A DNA stretch of 64,000 bases from NCBI RefSeq assembly GCF_004027225.2, contig NC_044302.2, positions 42,158,510 to 42,222,509 of the forward strand, written 5' to 3'. Within the stretch, counting starts at the first letter, position 1. The number at the start of each line of letters is the position of its first letter. The notes below the pieces were generated by a model. The model searched no databases. It had not been told where the DNA came from and saw only the letters and a program-made list of their open reading frames with translations. Below are positions 51,301 to 57,409 of the stretch, one piece after another. The position numbers were made by a program, and so were the translations under genes. The DNA comes from Strigops habroptila. Its lineage: Eukaryota; Chordata; Aves; Psittaciformes; Psittacidae.

Positions 51301-54300
51301 AGACTTGATGGTATTTGGATGTAGAAGAGCTTTCTGCTAGTGCTTCTAACATTCAGGTTGTTTTGGATTTCATGAAATCGAAGTAGACTTCAGGCACAGC
51401 TATATTTGAGTAGGCAGCGGTTCCTGTGAAACTGTGAGACAAAGCTGTAGTAAGCCAAACAGTTGTTACAAATCTAACATGCTGTATTGGAGGAAATATG
51501 GCAAGTGCTTACGAGCAAAATTAGTTCAGCCTTTCGTTATACTTGCTGCTTCACTTTAACACAAAGGAAATGGAGCAACACCCAGGACTGTGCTGATAAA
51601 CGTCCTTTATTGCCTGTCTTTGCTGAATGGAAAAGAGCATGAAAGAAAGCAAGTACGGTGCAAAAAGGTAGTGGAAGAGAGTCTTGGAGGGAGAGAGGGA
51701 GGGAAGGAGGAGCTGCAAAAACCAGAGGTTTCCAGCCTAAAGAAGTTTTCTTGTTTTCACGCTTCTAGTTTGTGAGCTGCATGTGCACACAGACTGTATC
51801 CTGTTTGCTTGCAGTGACTGCCGGCAGTGTCACCAGGATGGGCACCAGGACCACGTAAGTGTGATGCCTCCGCAGCAGAAAGTGGTCACACGTTCTTGGT
51901 GTGAAAACATGGGCTAGAGGAGGGGGAGGAGCCTCGGCATTTCCTTTCAGATGCTGCCCATTGTGAAAGCGCATTTGTGCTTATTGGCAGGCAAAGGAAA
52001 CTGAGGATGCAGAATTTATCACAGATAGTGAGATAAACTTAAGTTCTGACACATTCACGATGCTTATTGAAGATGTGCTGAAAAGTCTGTGTGATATAGA
52101 AAATGTCCTAATTAAAAATAATTAAAAAAAAAAAAAATCAGCATCTTATCTAAAAATTTGCCTTGCAGAAGCTGTTGTGAAACTTTATTTTCTATATGTT
52201 GAGCTGTTCGCTGCATTGCATCCCTGGCAAACATTATCATGTTCCTCAGGCTTCCTGCAGTCTGTCGGAGGCAAGACTGCCCAGCTTCTCACTGTAAAAT
52301 ATATGCATAATACTGACCTTTCAGGATTTTTTTTTTTTTTTTTTTTTTAAATGAATATTGGTTTTGGTGGACTGTGAAGAAAAGCTCTATGTGATAAACT
52401 TTTTGATGGTTGGATAAACTGCTTTTGGGTGAAATTTAAGATTGTTCAGGTACAATTTAGACTGAGAAAATACTTAATGCCATAGTCTATGTTGCTATTT
52501 CCTCAGAGCTGTTTGAATGGCTGATTTTAAAGTTAAGTTGAAGATGCTTCTGTATATATCTTTTTAGCAGGGCCTGTTGTGATAGGATGAGGGGTGATGG
52601 TTTTAAGCTAAAAGGAGGGAGATTCAGGCTGGATGTGGGGAAGAAATCTTCCACAGTAAGGGTGGTAAAACACTGTCACAGGTTGCCTGGGAGGTGGTGG
52701 ATGCGCCATCCCTGGAGACGTTCAAGGCCAGGCTGGATGTGGTTCTGGGCAACCTGATCTAGTTGAAGGTGTCCCCTCTCACTGCAGGGGGCCTGGATTA
52801 GATGAGCTTCGAAGGTCTCTTCCGACCCAAACTATTCTCTGAGTATGATTCTGTGTGTTTTGTATAACACTGAGTTGTGATGTGTTCCCCCAGGATACCT
52901 ATCACCACCACTGGAGGGAGGGAAACCTTTCTTCAAGTGCCCGTTGTGAAGTCTGCAAGAAAACCTGTGGCTCCTCTGAGGTGCTCTCTGGCATGAGATG
53001 TGAATGGTGCGGCATCCTGGTATGTTGTGCTGTTGCATATATTTGTAGGAACTGTATATATATGTTTGCACATGCTTATTTAAACACTTTACATAAATTT
53101 ACTTTATTTGTACACTTTATAGATATACTTTATATACGCTTTCTAAATAAAGCTTATTTATACACTTATATTTGTGAGTTAGATGGAAAAATATGATTTT
53201 TTTAAAATCCCCCCCATTTATCATTAAAATGAGCAATTCTCAAAATTACAGTTAAACTTAATATAAATCCAATGGAATTAAAATTTATGGGAGATTAATT
53301 ATTACAGATTTCTGCTTGGAAGCCTGCAGTTACTTTTCCTGTGTGAAATTAGAATTTCTTTCAAATCACACAAATTCTGCAAGGTCAGAGGCTTATCACT
53401 CTGATATGCTTATTTATCTTTTAGTGTAGAATAGTTCTTAACCTGTATGGCTATGTTTTTTTTAAGGTATCAGTATTGTTTTCTGTGCTTCTCCTTTCTC
53501 ATGATGCATATTTAATTCCTGTGCAACATGATGGTACCCTTCAATAATCCTCATGAAAGTCACAGCTTTTCACATGCTGATACACACTCTGCAGTGTAGG
53601 TAACAACTGGTCCATCCACTTAATGCTATCACTTATTGAAATATGATGAAAGTGGGAAGTAGCACCGGTTGGGGTGGGAACTGAAAAGTGTATGTAGTAA
53701 ATCATTAATTTGTCACTTTATGCAAGATGGGGTACTGTATGTAATAATAATCTAAAATGAAACTCTGAGGTTATTCAGTATTTCAGGTATGATTTGAACA
53801 ATTTATTTTTAAAAATATTATGGGTTTTGTATTTTTTTTGATGTGATTCATGATTTCTGAGGTGGGAGTGGCCGTCTTTAAGAACAGTCTAGCAAATGTA
53901 ACATGGTATGTGTAGTCACTAATGGCAGAAGATGTCGCAAAAGTAGAAAAGCAGAAACTAGCCATTCATGTTTTGGAATAAAACTGCAGTGTTATCTCTG
54001 AATCTGCAAGTGAATACAGCCGTGTGAGAGGATATTGCTATTTTCAAGCTTTTCAGTATAACCTTCCTACCTGTCCCACCTCCTCCTCCACCCCCAGTAA
54101 ATATCTATATAGAATGGAAGATCCAGGGTTTGAGACCAAAACTTTAAACTTCTCCACATAGCTGTACAAAACCAGCTCTATTTTTAACAGAGCAGGTTTG
54201 CGGTATTTGGTGTTCCCTTGTGTGTTAAGACTTCCCATTGTTGGTTATACAAAAACTGAATGGAACAAATGAAAATGGAGGGTGAAAAATGGGTCACACA

Positions 54301-57300
54301 TTTTGTGAAAGTGATTTACAAAAGGTCTGTATGTGTCCTAGCCTGAGCTTTGCAATTCCAGTGCACGTTTAGTTATAAACCTAATTTGCTTTCTTTGTGT
54401 CTCACTAAATTCTTAACAGGCTCATGCTGCTTGCTACGTAATTGTCGCACCAGAATGTACTTTTGGAAGATTAAGGAATATGATTCTGCCTCCAAGCTGC
54501 GTGCAGTTATTTTCTCGCAACTTCAGCAAACTGCATTGTTTTCGAGTTACAGAAAATTTGCAAACAGAACCAGGTAAATCTTTCAAAGTTGCAGCTAACT
54601 GACAGGCATGTTTAACCTAGTGTTGTAATTCACTGACACACGTGGTTGCTAATTTTCACTGGCTTTGGTGGCAATACTATAACTTCTTGATATTTCTAGG
54701 ACAGGACAGAGATTTTTAAATACAGACTGCGTGCAAAATGCTGAAACTTCTGCTTACTGGTGCAGCGCAATTTGAAAACTGTTCTTTAAGCAGTAAGCAT
54801 GGTGTAAGTGAAAACCTAATATCCAAGCGTTTGTGTTATTAGTGTTATCATTGCTTGATATGCATGTTGGTTTTTATTTGGCGTATCATGTGTACAGATG
54901 TTTTTATTTGCCTCTTTGATTAAGCATCTGCCCATTTAAGATTTCTATGCTGAAAGTAGTTGTGTCTTTAGCAGGCTTTCTCTAGATGTTCTGCTGCCAT
55001 CTAGAGTGTATGTTTGTTTAGCAGCTCTTTAGGAATGCGAATTTTTTTTAAGCCACTGAAGTATTTTCTAATCCATATTTTGATTATTACATTCTTGTAA
55101 AGCCTTTCTTTTGGTGCTTGAATGCAATAGGAAAGCAAATAAAAGGTAGGCAAGATATAGGTCATGGAAGTTAAATATTTGCAGCTGCGCTTTTCTCAAC
55201 CTGACAGGTTGTTCTTGAGCTTTCTACTTGGAACATGTAGGTTTGCTTGGGGTGAAGGCAGCCAGTCACTAGCAGGAGCCATGCATTCTTGTGTGCAGAA
55301 GCTACAGCAGGAGTTCTGCTACTGCGTAAACTGCTTGATGCTGAGTCTATATAATCTAGATACGCTGAAGTGACCTGTGAAAGTGTGAAGGGGGAGAGGA
55401 GACATTACATGGCCTTCGTTGGTCGTTTTTTTACAGCGAGTTGTTTTTCTTTTTAATGAATTGCTTTTTGGTGGGGGAAGGTGAAGTACAGCATGTACTT
55501 GAAAGTCTGGGAGTTTGTAATGCTTCCAACATAAGAAATACCAGAAATAAACAATCTGGATGAACTTGGTTGTTCTGTGTCGTGCAAGCATGGTCCTTCA
55601 GCAGTTCTCACACTGCAGCAGGCACACCTCCTGTTGCCACAGCTGGTGAAGGACATTGCTCGTCAGATTGTTAAAAGAAGTCTTGGTGGTCGCCTGGGTG
55701 AGTTAACTGCTGCAGGCACAGCTTTTCCTAGGCTGATGATTGGGAAGCGGCAGATGACTTGAGCTATACAGAGAATGAACATATCATCATTGATACGCTT
55801 CAGTGGAGATGATTGGAGAGCATTTGTCCAGGTTAGCTTTTGCCACTAAGTAAATGCTAAGCTTCACCACCAACATTCGGTGAACATCTCTGTGATGAGA
55901 GTGGCTTTTCAAAACTAGTGGAGATTTCCCTACTATCCCGACTGCAGGAGAAAGAGTAGTGAAAGATGTCAGCTGCTTCCCATCTGAACTTGGAAAAGTT
56001 TAAGAGCAATCAGGAAATCTTTGATTAAAGATATTTACTTACTCTTTTTTTAATTTTATTTTGTCTGAAGAGAAATTCCAGCAGGGATTCAGCTTCCATT
56101 TATTTCAGTGTCTTTAAAGACCGCATTAGCTAAATTTCTCTCCGGCTTGAAGCTTAATCTGTTTGTCAACTGTAACAAGGAAAGTATTGCAACCTGTCTT
56201 TTGTATTTTAAAAACCCCAACTCAGAAACATTATTGTTGGTCTTTCTTGTGGTCAGTTGAAGCATTACCCAAACATTCAGTAAGTTGCCTGGTCTCCAGT
56301 TTAGGATTCCTGCTAAGTACTGTTCTTGACATGCTGTGATTCTGCTTCTTGGAAGGTTTTGCTGCATTAGGATTCTGACTTCTCTAGTACCTCTTTTGCT
56401 GTGAAGATCTGTCTTTACTGATTTTATTTTATTTTTTCTCTTGTTTTCTGCTTTAATTTCCTGCTTTCTTCCTCGATTGCAAGGCATAGTTTTTATAAAG
56501 CAGTTGCCTGGCTTCCATCTTCTGAGAGCTTTCTTTGCATCCCAGTCAGGAGTGTCAGAGAGTTCTAATGGGTGGGAGTATTTGATCATCGCATTGGGTT
56601 GGCTTATGCTACAAGGTACTGCTACCCTTGGAGAAGAAAAATTTACCCTGTTTGGGTTTGTACCAGTATTTCCTGTGTGGACCTGACTGTCAGGAATGAG
56701 AATGCAGTCAGGATGTTATCTTCACAGAAGCAAATGTAAATGTTAGTAGCTTTTATTTTAATCTTTTCTAGGTATTTTATGTGTTATTATCTGACATGTT
56801 AGCTCCTAGCTTTTAGTGAGAGTGATGAACTGCTGTCAAAGTCCTCTTCTGGAGTGCAGTAATTTCTTTCTCTTTGGAAGTCAGCAAATCTGTATTTCAG
56901 TTACTGAAATTATACATATTTATTTAAAACCCATACTTCTGACTGGAAGGCTGTTACTGTAATTCTTAGACTGATTTGTGTTTTAAAACTTAATGGAAAT
57001 CATATATGCTTTGGTCATAGGCAAACATCACAGCTTGAGAAAGGGATGTAAAGCAGTAGCTGCAATATTAAAACGAATAGTAGAAGGACTTCAGGTGTGC
57101 CTTCACTGTAGTTAAATGCCAGTGCAGGTTTGGTTTTTTAATGCTGTTTTTGTGGTATGTATTCTTACCAGAAAATAGGCAGAAGAAGAAAGTATGCTTT
57201 TCTGACTGGATTCTTTTGTCTTAGCTTCTTTGATAGTAACCATCCTTAAATGACAAACACTTCCCTCCTGCCTCCCGAATTCAAATTAACAAGAATCCTT

Positions 57301-57409
57301 TCTCAGAATTTTTCTGTTTTCACAGATGAAGATGATGATGTTGATGGGTCAACACAGGGCTCAACAAAAGATGTCCAAATTTCAACAGATTCAAGTAAGC
57401 AGAATTTCA
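3154..57409 (+). CDS. DGKQ: Diacylglycerol kinase theta, 5' part of gene (seven exons in window)
   Basis: DGK theta phosphorylates diacylglycerol to phosphatidic acid and so ends DAG signalling at membranes and in the nucleus. The exons in this window join in phase to give an N-terminal tail and three C1 (cysteine-rich) domains. DGK theta is the family member with three C1 domains; other DGKs have two. The match to vertebrate DGKQ is close: phrases such as '[17 protein letters not shown]', '[15 protein letters not shown]' and 'HHHWREGNL' are nearly invariant. Coding pieces are 3154-3361, 38024-38103, 47951-48050, 51769-51854, 52894-53019, 54420-54573 and 57326-57409. The catalytic domain is outside the window. 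All six introns inside the span have GT-AG ends. The gene is partial only because the window ends. Confidence 0.93.
3549..3866. repeat. TAA/TAG-rich degenerate trinucleotide tract
   Basis: About 320 bp built of irregular TAATAA, TAGTAG, AACAATAAT and similar words. It begins right where the CpG island stops. It looks like an old, heavily mutated (TAA)n-type array rather than unique sequence. No coding potential is inferred from the small ORFs in it. Confidence 0.6.
3867..4711. other. Intron 1 stretch, nothing recognised
   Basis: Mixed-composition intronic DNA of DGKQ between the TAA-rich tract and the full-length CR1. ORFs are short and overlap on both strands. Confidence 0.4.
5006..6082 (+). 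CDS. CR1 ORF1 protein (coiled coil plus esterase-like domain)
   Basis: A 358-codon ORF from the first ATG ('[13 protein letters not shown]'); a TTG-started extension to 4961 is possible but unlikely. ORF1 proteins of CR1 bind the element RNA. Visible features: an N-terminal segment with two Cys ('[12 protein letters not shown]') leading into a heptad-like helix near residues 55-95, a basic patch 'KKRRKRT' and an SGNH-esterase-like domain from about residue 190, starting '[12 protein letters not shown]' (GDS block I serine). The usual Asp-x-x-His near the end is not seen; the site reads '[14 protein letters not shown]'. It is intact as an ORF and lies 162 bp before the ORF2 ATG. Confidence 0.85.
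   Translation: MVSTRLRPRDRSGSSAPAVVSVGTQTEPMRGEAAAQTSECRRSLDWSLEARVRSGQGCTRCALVEVLLQQVAELREAVGELKDAREAERKLGCLLQAQTVQGLQTSSTAHIGKKEGSNPGSWELVMRKNIKKRRKRTINNKGLPPKSDVPTQNCFTVLQGANEKAPTTPSEYPADAPVKRITTGASRKKRRVIVVGDSTLKGTEALICQPDPVSREVCCLPGARIRDVAERLPALVSPADYYPLLVVHVGARDIDRSSLENIKKDYRALGEVVRGSGAQIVFSSILQDKGEDLKKARRVWQVNKWLEWWCHSQGFGCLEHGAPFGRPDLLEAGGAGLTKKGKSCFGRRLARLVKKALN
6245..8990 (+). pseudogene. CR1 ORF2 endonuclease-reverse transcriptase, one frameshift
   Basis: The ORF2 protein nicks target DNA and reverse-transcribes the CR1 RNA there. The first part (6245-7141) is an apurinic/apyrimidinic-type endonuclease with 'ITETWWD', '[10 protein letters not shown]' and 'SSDHEM' motifs. The frame then ends at TAG 7139-7141 after the run GGGGAAAAAAG at 7121-7131. 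Shifting frame there restores continuous coding to 8990. That part is the reverse transcriptase with '[14 protein letters not shown]', '[11 protein letters not shown]' and the catalytic 'FADD' (Asp codons 8193-8198), then the usual CR1 C-terminal region. With one indel as the sole visible defect, the copy is young. The start before 6245 (GTG at 6221) is not favoured. Confidence 0.88.
9084..11678. other. Intron 1 stretch, nothing recognised
   Basis: AT-rich DGKQ intron sequence downstream of the CR1. Only short ORFs without family resemblance. No RNA gene or repeat is evident beyond small homopolymers. Confidence 0.4.
11679..11726. repeat. G/T-rich low-complexity tract
   Basis: Run of T blocks broken by G blocks ('TTTTTGGGGGTTTTTG'), with almost no A or C on the plus strand. 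It belongs to a group of similar strand-asymmetric tracts in this window. Confidence 0.5.
11727..12661. other. Intron 1 stretch, nothing recognised
   Basis: The longest open frame is on the minus strand (11756-12244). It shows no domain, and no splice sites around it are convincing. Confidence 0.4.
12662..12757. repeat. A/C-rich low-complexity tract
   Basis: About 95 bp of A blocks interrupted by C blocks (units like AAAACCCC, CAACAA), with hardly any G or T on the plus strand. The Lys/Pro/Thr-rich ORF across it is a composition artefact. Confidence 0.65.
12758..14698. other. Intron 1 stretch, nothing recognised
   Basis: AT-rich intron sequence with scattered short ORFs on both strands. No recognised gene, RNA or mobile element. 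Confidence 0.4.
14699..14836. repeat. Long G/T-rich tract with G-runs
   Basis: About 138 bp made almost wholly of T and G on the plus strand, with several GGG and GGGG runs separated by T blocks. Closely spaced G-runs could form G-quadruplexes. The apparent hydrophobic ORFs (Phe/Val/Gly/Leu-rich) across it come only from composition. Confidence 0.65.
14837..15309. other. Intron 1 stretch with degenerate TG/TA microsatellite
   Basis: AT-rich intron. Around 15083-15180 there is a decayed alternating purine-pyrimidine tract with TGTGTG, ATATAT and ACATGCATG words. No gene is seen. Confidence 0.4.
15310..15766 (-). mobile_element. CR1 LINE 3' fragment, minus strand
   Basis: A 5'-truncated CR1 in reverse. 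It begins with the reverse of the 3' terminal repeat ('CATAGAATCAACTAGGTTGG') and runs into reverse-strand coding for the C-terminal RT region; the minus-strand frame reads '[16 protein letters not shown]'. It is moderately diverged from the young copies. Confidence 0.88.
15767..17616. other. Intron 1 stretch with one unexplained ORF
   Basis: AT-rich intron. A 114-codon plus-strand frame at 16031-16375 has an acceptor-like T-run plus GCAG near 16170 and a Lys/Glu-rich end, but it matches no family I know. There is no donor or poly(A) signal to make it an exon. Confidence 0.35.
17617..18467 (-). mobile_element. CR1 LINE 3' portion, older copy
   Basis: Reverse-strand CR1 beginning with the 3' terminal phrase 'GGTTAGGGTTGGAAAGGACC'. 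It extends back through the 3' UTR, the C-terminal region and the RT core up to the '[13 protein letters not shown]' motif in minus-strand translation. Small indels break the frame. It stops abruptly at the 3' end of the next CR1, so the two lie head-to-tail on the minus strand. Confidence 0.9.
18468..19482 (-). mobile_element. Young CR1 LINE, 5' truncated and internally deleted
   Basis: Minus-strand copy of the same subfamily as the full-length element. The 192-codon C-terminal stretch (from 19140 downward) differs from it by about one amino acid, and the 3' UTR looks identical. At about 19192 the sequence jumps from the region after 'RLGGEE' to the region before 'ATELMD', removing roughly 465 bp that include the catalytic FADD. 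The 5' end is truncated in the RT domain near 'FE.SWQ'. Confidence 0.9.
19483..21678. other. Intron 1 stretch up to the provirus
   Basis: AT-rich intron sequence with a short A-run near 19608, a small G/T-rich patch at 20331-20370 and no recognised gene. The last five bases, GTCTT at 21674-21678, form the left copy of the provirus target duplication. Confidence 0.45.
21674..21678. repeat. Target site duplication, left copy
   Basis: GTCTT directly before the left LTR, repeated exactly at 28906-28910. A 6-bp duplication does not fit, so the integrase makes a 5-bp staggered cut. Confidence 0.85.
21679..22245 (-). repeat. 3' LTR of the provirus
   Basis: 567 bp, the same length as the other LTR with no gaps. 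By eye, about 12 substitutions separate the two, nearly all transitions (roughly 2%). On the plus strand it begins TGTCGTGG where its partner has TGTTGTGG, and it ends CCCAGGACA. A TATATAAA box (minus strand) lies at 21979-21986. It terminates the provirus on the pol side. Confidence 0.93.
22246..22673 (-). other. Provirus 3' non-coding tail with weak polypurine tract
   Basis: About 430 bp between the end of pol and the 3' LTR. No envelope or dUTPase can be read in any frame. It contains a TA/CA microsatellite at about 22321-22357. The bases next to the LTR on the minus strand (AAGGGGTGGATAC, 22246-22258) are the best candidate for the plus-strand primer, but they are interrupted by pyrimidines. 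Confidence 0.6.
22674..25853 (-). pseudogene. Provirus pol: protease, reverse transcriptase, RNase H, integrase
   Basis: One continuous frame after the gag TAG, broken by stops at 24240-24242 (TAG), 23838-23840 (TGA) and 23172-23174 (TGA). Protease: '[14 protein letters not shown]' with Thr where retroviral proteases have Gly in DTG, plus 'ILGIDYL'. Reverse transcriptase: '[13 protein letters not shown]', '[10 protein letters not shown]', and 'YIDAIIVW' where YxDD is expected; the altered codon is GCC, reverse strand of 24909-24911. RNase H: 'LFTDGS', '[10 protein letters not shown]', 'DSWMVANA', 'RHVDAHV'. Integrase: a HHCC module ('AHDTSGH' then 'CETC'), catalytic Asp in 'WQIDYITLP', Asp in 'SDNGTHF', Glu in 'SGKIERYNG'. 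The C-terminus ends 'LILGENSQ'. The product would copy RNA into DNA and insert it; this copy cannot make it. Confidence 0.92.
25854..27631 (-). pseudogene. Provirus gag-like region, broken
   Basis: Gag forms the particle core and packages RNA. In transcription order: a stretch with a CCHC knuckle '[14 protein letters not shown]' (27461-27502, exact C-x2-C-x4-H-x4-C); a Thr/Ala/Pro-rich tandem repeat (27138-27376); a Glu-rich patch; a capsid-like helical region (about 26860-26430, '[17 protein letters not shown]'); then a Cys-free region with coiled-coil-like helices and a basic C-terminus ending at TAG 25854-25856. Damage: a one-base deletion near 27240 and TGA at 26424-26426. No start codon is given because the frame continues from the leader. 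Assignment to gag rests on position and the capsid-like and knuckle segments. Confidence 0.7.
27138..27376 (-). repeat. 81-nt tandem repeat inside gag
   Basis: Imperfect tandem units: 27138-27218 (81 nt), 27219-27298 (80 nt), 27299-27355 (57 nt, shortened) and a partial fourth. They encode Thr/Ala-rich 27-residue units with the recurring phrase 'TATDNAA'. The 80-nt unit has one G fewer in the CGGGG run near 27240, which explains the gag frameshift. Confidence 0.75.
27632..28228 (-). CDS. Provirus leader ORF, multi-pass membrane protein-like
   Basis: An open frame between the primer site and gag on the minus strand. The first ATG is at 28228 (198 codons); the frame is open from 28276 but only with a GTG there. 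It has several hydrophobic segments long enough to span a membrane: one near the start ('[12 protein letters not shown]'), a long one after '[16 protein letters not shown]', one around 'LVWFVLPAW', and one near '[14 protein letters not shown]'. It ends with an Arg/Lys-rich tail ('[12 protein letters not shown]'). It stops at TAG 27632-27634, and the same frame continues directly into the gag region, so leader and gag may once have formed one polyprotein. I do not recognise the family. It does not look like a retroviral envelope (no signal, cleavage site or fusion pattern seen). Confidence 0.5.
   Translation of the reverse strand: MVIIWLSDLLRLISEFQHVVPYLQPLFAVLVFISWGAWAKVLVSLYFMVMTCNTIDSLIMKLVWFVLPAWPSSLYIGRYIMKYFSNCISFFFSSGGQLTKKAFSFTPCSPTSLFAAAVESYEGFGWPLNTLETCLLIVLGISMLANIRSVFYPQPSRLENILIRLISKVKQYWVQIWSRVRRRYRRTTKRFSLRLDSH
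28313..28330 (-). promoter_or_regulatory. Primer binding site, tRNA-Lys type
   Basis: On the minus strand the 18 bases TGGCACCCAACATGGGGC match the complement of the tRNA-Lys(1,2) 3' end at 16 of 18 positions. Both mismatches are CG to CA changes, as expected from CpG decay. An 8-base spacer (GTTCTTTT) separates the site from the LTR end, longer than the few bases usual in retroviruses. Confidence 0.65.
28339..28905 (-). repeat. 5' LTR of the provirus
   Basis: 567-bp partner of the left LTR, on the primer-site side and therefore the 5' LTR of the minus-strand element. It holds the promoter that would drive viral RNA leftwards, antisense to DGKQ. Confidence 0.93.
28639..28646 (-). promoter_or_regulatory. 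LTR TATA box
   Basis: TATATAAA on the minus strand in the 5' LTR, in a GC-rich setting and followed in the transcription direction by CCGGGGGG. Transcription would start some 25-30 bp to its left and run antisense through DGKQ intron 1. The same box is kept in the other LTR. Confidence 0.5.
28906..28910. repeat. Target site duplication, right copy
   Basis: GTCTT directly after the right LTR, identical to 21674-21678. Confidence 0.85.
28911..32270. other. Intron 1 stretch, nothing recognised
   Basis: AT-rich DGKQ intron to the right of the provirus. ORFs are under about 155 codons, occur on both strands and show no domain. Confidence 0.4.
32328..32442 (+). repeat. Long polypyrimidine tract with poly-C run
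   Basis: About 110 bp almost purely C and T on the plus strand, including a run of about 16 C at 32395-32409. It ends in CTTTCAG at 32442, so it looks like an exceptionally strong splice-acceptor tract. Confidence 0.6.
32498..38023. other. Rest of intron 1, nothing recognised
   Basis: 5.5 kb of AT-rich intron ending in the exon 2 acceptor TTTCTGCAG. Scattered short ORFs on both strands, none with a domain. No CR1 of recognisable length is seen here. Confidence 0.4.
38024..38103 (+). CDS. DGKQ: DGKQ exon 2 (second half of C1-1)
   Basis: An 80-bp exon between TTTCTGCAG and GTGAGT. It completes the split valine codon and encodes '[18 protein letters not shown]' plus a short linker ending 'APSLVR'. 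It supplies the remaining C1-1 zinc ligands (Cys, His, Cys, Cys). The length fits phase 1 in and phase 0 out, exactly matching exons 1 and 3. Confidence 0.93.
40762..40816. repeat. A/C-rich low-complexity tract
   Basis: Blocks of A broken by C runs ('AAAAAAAAACCCCAAAAACC'), with no G and almost no T. It is of the same type as 12662-12757. Confidence 0.55.
42345..42632 (+). mobile_element. CR1 LINE 3' end
   Basis: A 5'-truncated CR1. The plus-strand frame reads '[18 protein letters not shown]' and '[14 protein letters not shown]', then a 3' UTR with 'AAAGGTCTCTTCCAACCCCA' and a decayed octamer tail. It is a different, older subfamily than the full-length copy. Confidence 0.88.
42829..42854. 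repeat. Near-perfect palindrome with 2-nt spacer
   Basis: TCCCTTTAACCC, then CA, then GGGTTAAAGGGA: two exact 12-bp inverted arms. It could extrude as a tight hairpin. No element border or gene is seen at it. Confidence 0.7.
44404..44492 (-). mobile_element. CR1 LINE 3' scrap
   Basis: Reverse-strand CR1 3' end: the phrases 'TGGTTTGGGTTGGAAGGGAC' and 'GCCATGGGCAGGGACACCTT' in about 90 bp. Strongly 5' truncated. Confidence 0.85.
45470..45494. repeat. Poly-T run
   Basis: About 25 T in a row on the plus strand. No retrocopied gene is seen next to it on the minus strand. Confidence 0.7.
47951..48050 (+). CDS. DGKQ: DGKQ exon 3 (first part of C1-2)
   Basis: A 100-bp exon between ATTGGCAG and GTAACG. 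It encodes '[18 protein letters not shown]' and then '[15 protein letters not shown]', giving the His and first Cys ligands of the second C1 domain. Conserved 'KRKFC.VCRK' wording identifies the gene as DGKQ. It starts in phase 0 and ends one base into the next codon. Confidence 0.93.
48051..51768. other. DGKQ: DGKQ intron 3
   Basis: 3.7-kb intron with GTAACG and TTCTAG ends. It holds one G/T-rich tract at 50946-51009 and otherwise AT-rich sequence without recognised features. Confidence 0.7.
50946..51009. repeat. G/T-rich low-complexity tract
   Basis: T and G only over most of its length on the plus strand ('GTTTGTTGGGTTTTGTTTG'), ending in a TTTTTTTGGGG run. It is of the same class as 14699-14836. 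Confidence 0.5.
51769..51854 (+). CDS. DGKQ: DGKQ exon 4 (end of C1-2 and linker)
   Basis: An 86-bp exon between CTTCTAG and GTAAGT. It encodes '[18 protein letters not shown]' and then '[11 protein letters not shown]', closing the second C1 domain and giving the His/Gln-rich linker that is almost unchanged among vertebrate DGKQ proteins. The upstream frame runs into a TGA across the acceptor, confirming that the exon starts at 51769. Confidence 0.93.
51855..52893. other. DGKQ: DGKQ intron 4
   Basis: 1.0-kb intron with GTAAGT and CCCAG ends. It contains an A-run near 52126, a 22-T run at 52327-52348 and a CR1 3' end that fills much of its right side. Confidence 0.7.
52561..52853 (+). mobile_element. 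CR1 LINE 3' end next to DGKQ exon 5
   Basis: A 5'-truncated forward CR1. The C-terminal coding wording '[17 protein letters not shown]' is followed by a frame break, then the 3' UTR and a decayed 'TATGATTCTGTG' tail. It ends about 40 bp before the exon 5 acceptor. Confidence 0.88.
52894..53019 (+). CDS. DGKQ: DGKQ exon 5 (first part of C1-3)
   Basis: A 126-bp, phase 0-0 exon between CCCCCAG and GTATGT. It encodes '[18 protein letters not shown]' through '[10 protein letters not shown]'. It carries the His and first four Cys ligands of the third, extended C1 domain. A CR1 LINE 3' end stops only about 40 bp before the acceptor, so the polypyrimidine tract and presumed branch point occupy the short unique gap. 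Confidence 0.93.
53020..54419. other. DGKQ: DGKQ intron 5
   Basis: 1.4-kb very AT-rich intron with GTATGT and AACAG ends. No repeat family is recognised. Confidence 0.7.
54420..54573 (+). CDS. DGKQ: DGKQ exon 6 (end of C1-3, start of linker)
   Basis: A 154-bp exon between TTAACAG and GTAAAT. It encodes '[20 protein letters not shown]' followed by an 'ILPPSC' segment and an 'FSK' segment. It supplies the last His and Cys ligands of C1-3 and the conserved extension after it. It starts in phase 0 and ends one base into a codon. The stretch after 'FSK' is less conserved. Confidence 0.92.
54574..57325. other. DGKQ: DGKQ intron 6
   Basis: 2.75-kb intron with GTAAAT and CACAG ends. It holds a 166-codon minus-strand ORF (56089-56589) without any recognisable domain, which I take as chance. 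Confidence 0.65.
57326..57409 (+). CDS. DGKQ: DGKQ exon 7 (acidic Ser/Thr-rich linker)
   Basis: The acceptor TTTTCACAG at 57325 is followed by an acidic run '[13 protein letters not shown]' and a Ser/Thr-rich stretch, matching the low-complexity linker after C1-3 in DGKQ. Two donors of GTAAG type fit: one after 57394 and one after 57409. They are 15 nt apart and keep the same phase. The longer form is given because its extra residues include 'KQ', which has a counterpart in human DGKQ. Confidence 0.75.

Noticed and set aside
56089..56589. 166-codon minus-strand ORF as a nested gene
   Set aside because: No domain, no splice or poly(A) support. The expected number of such ORFs in AT-rich intron DNA of this length is not negligible.
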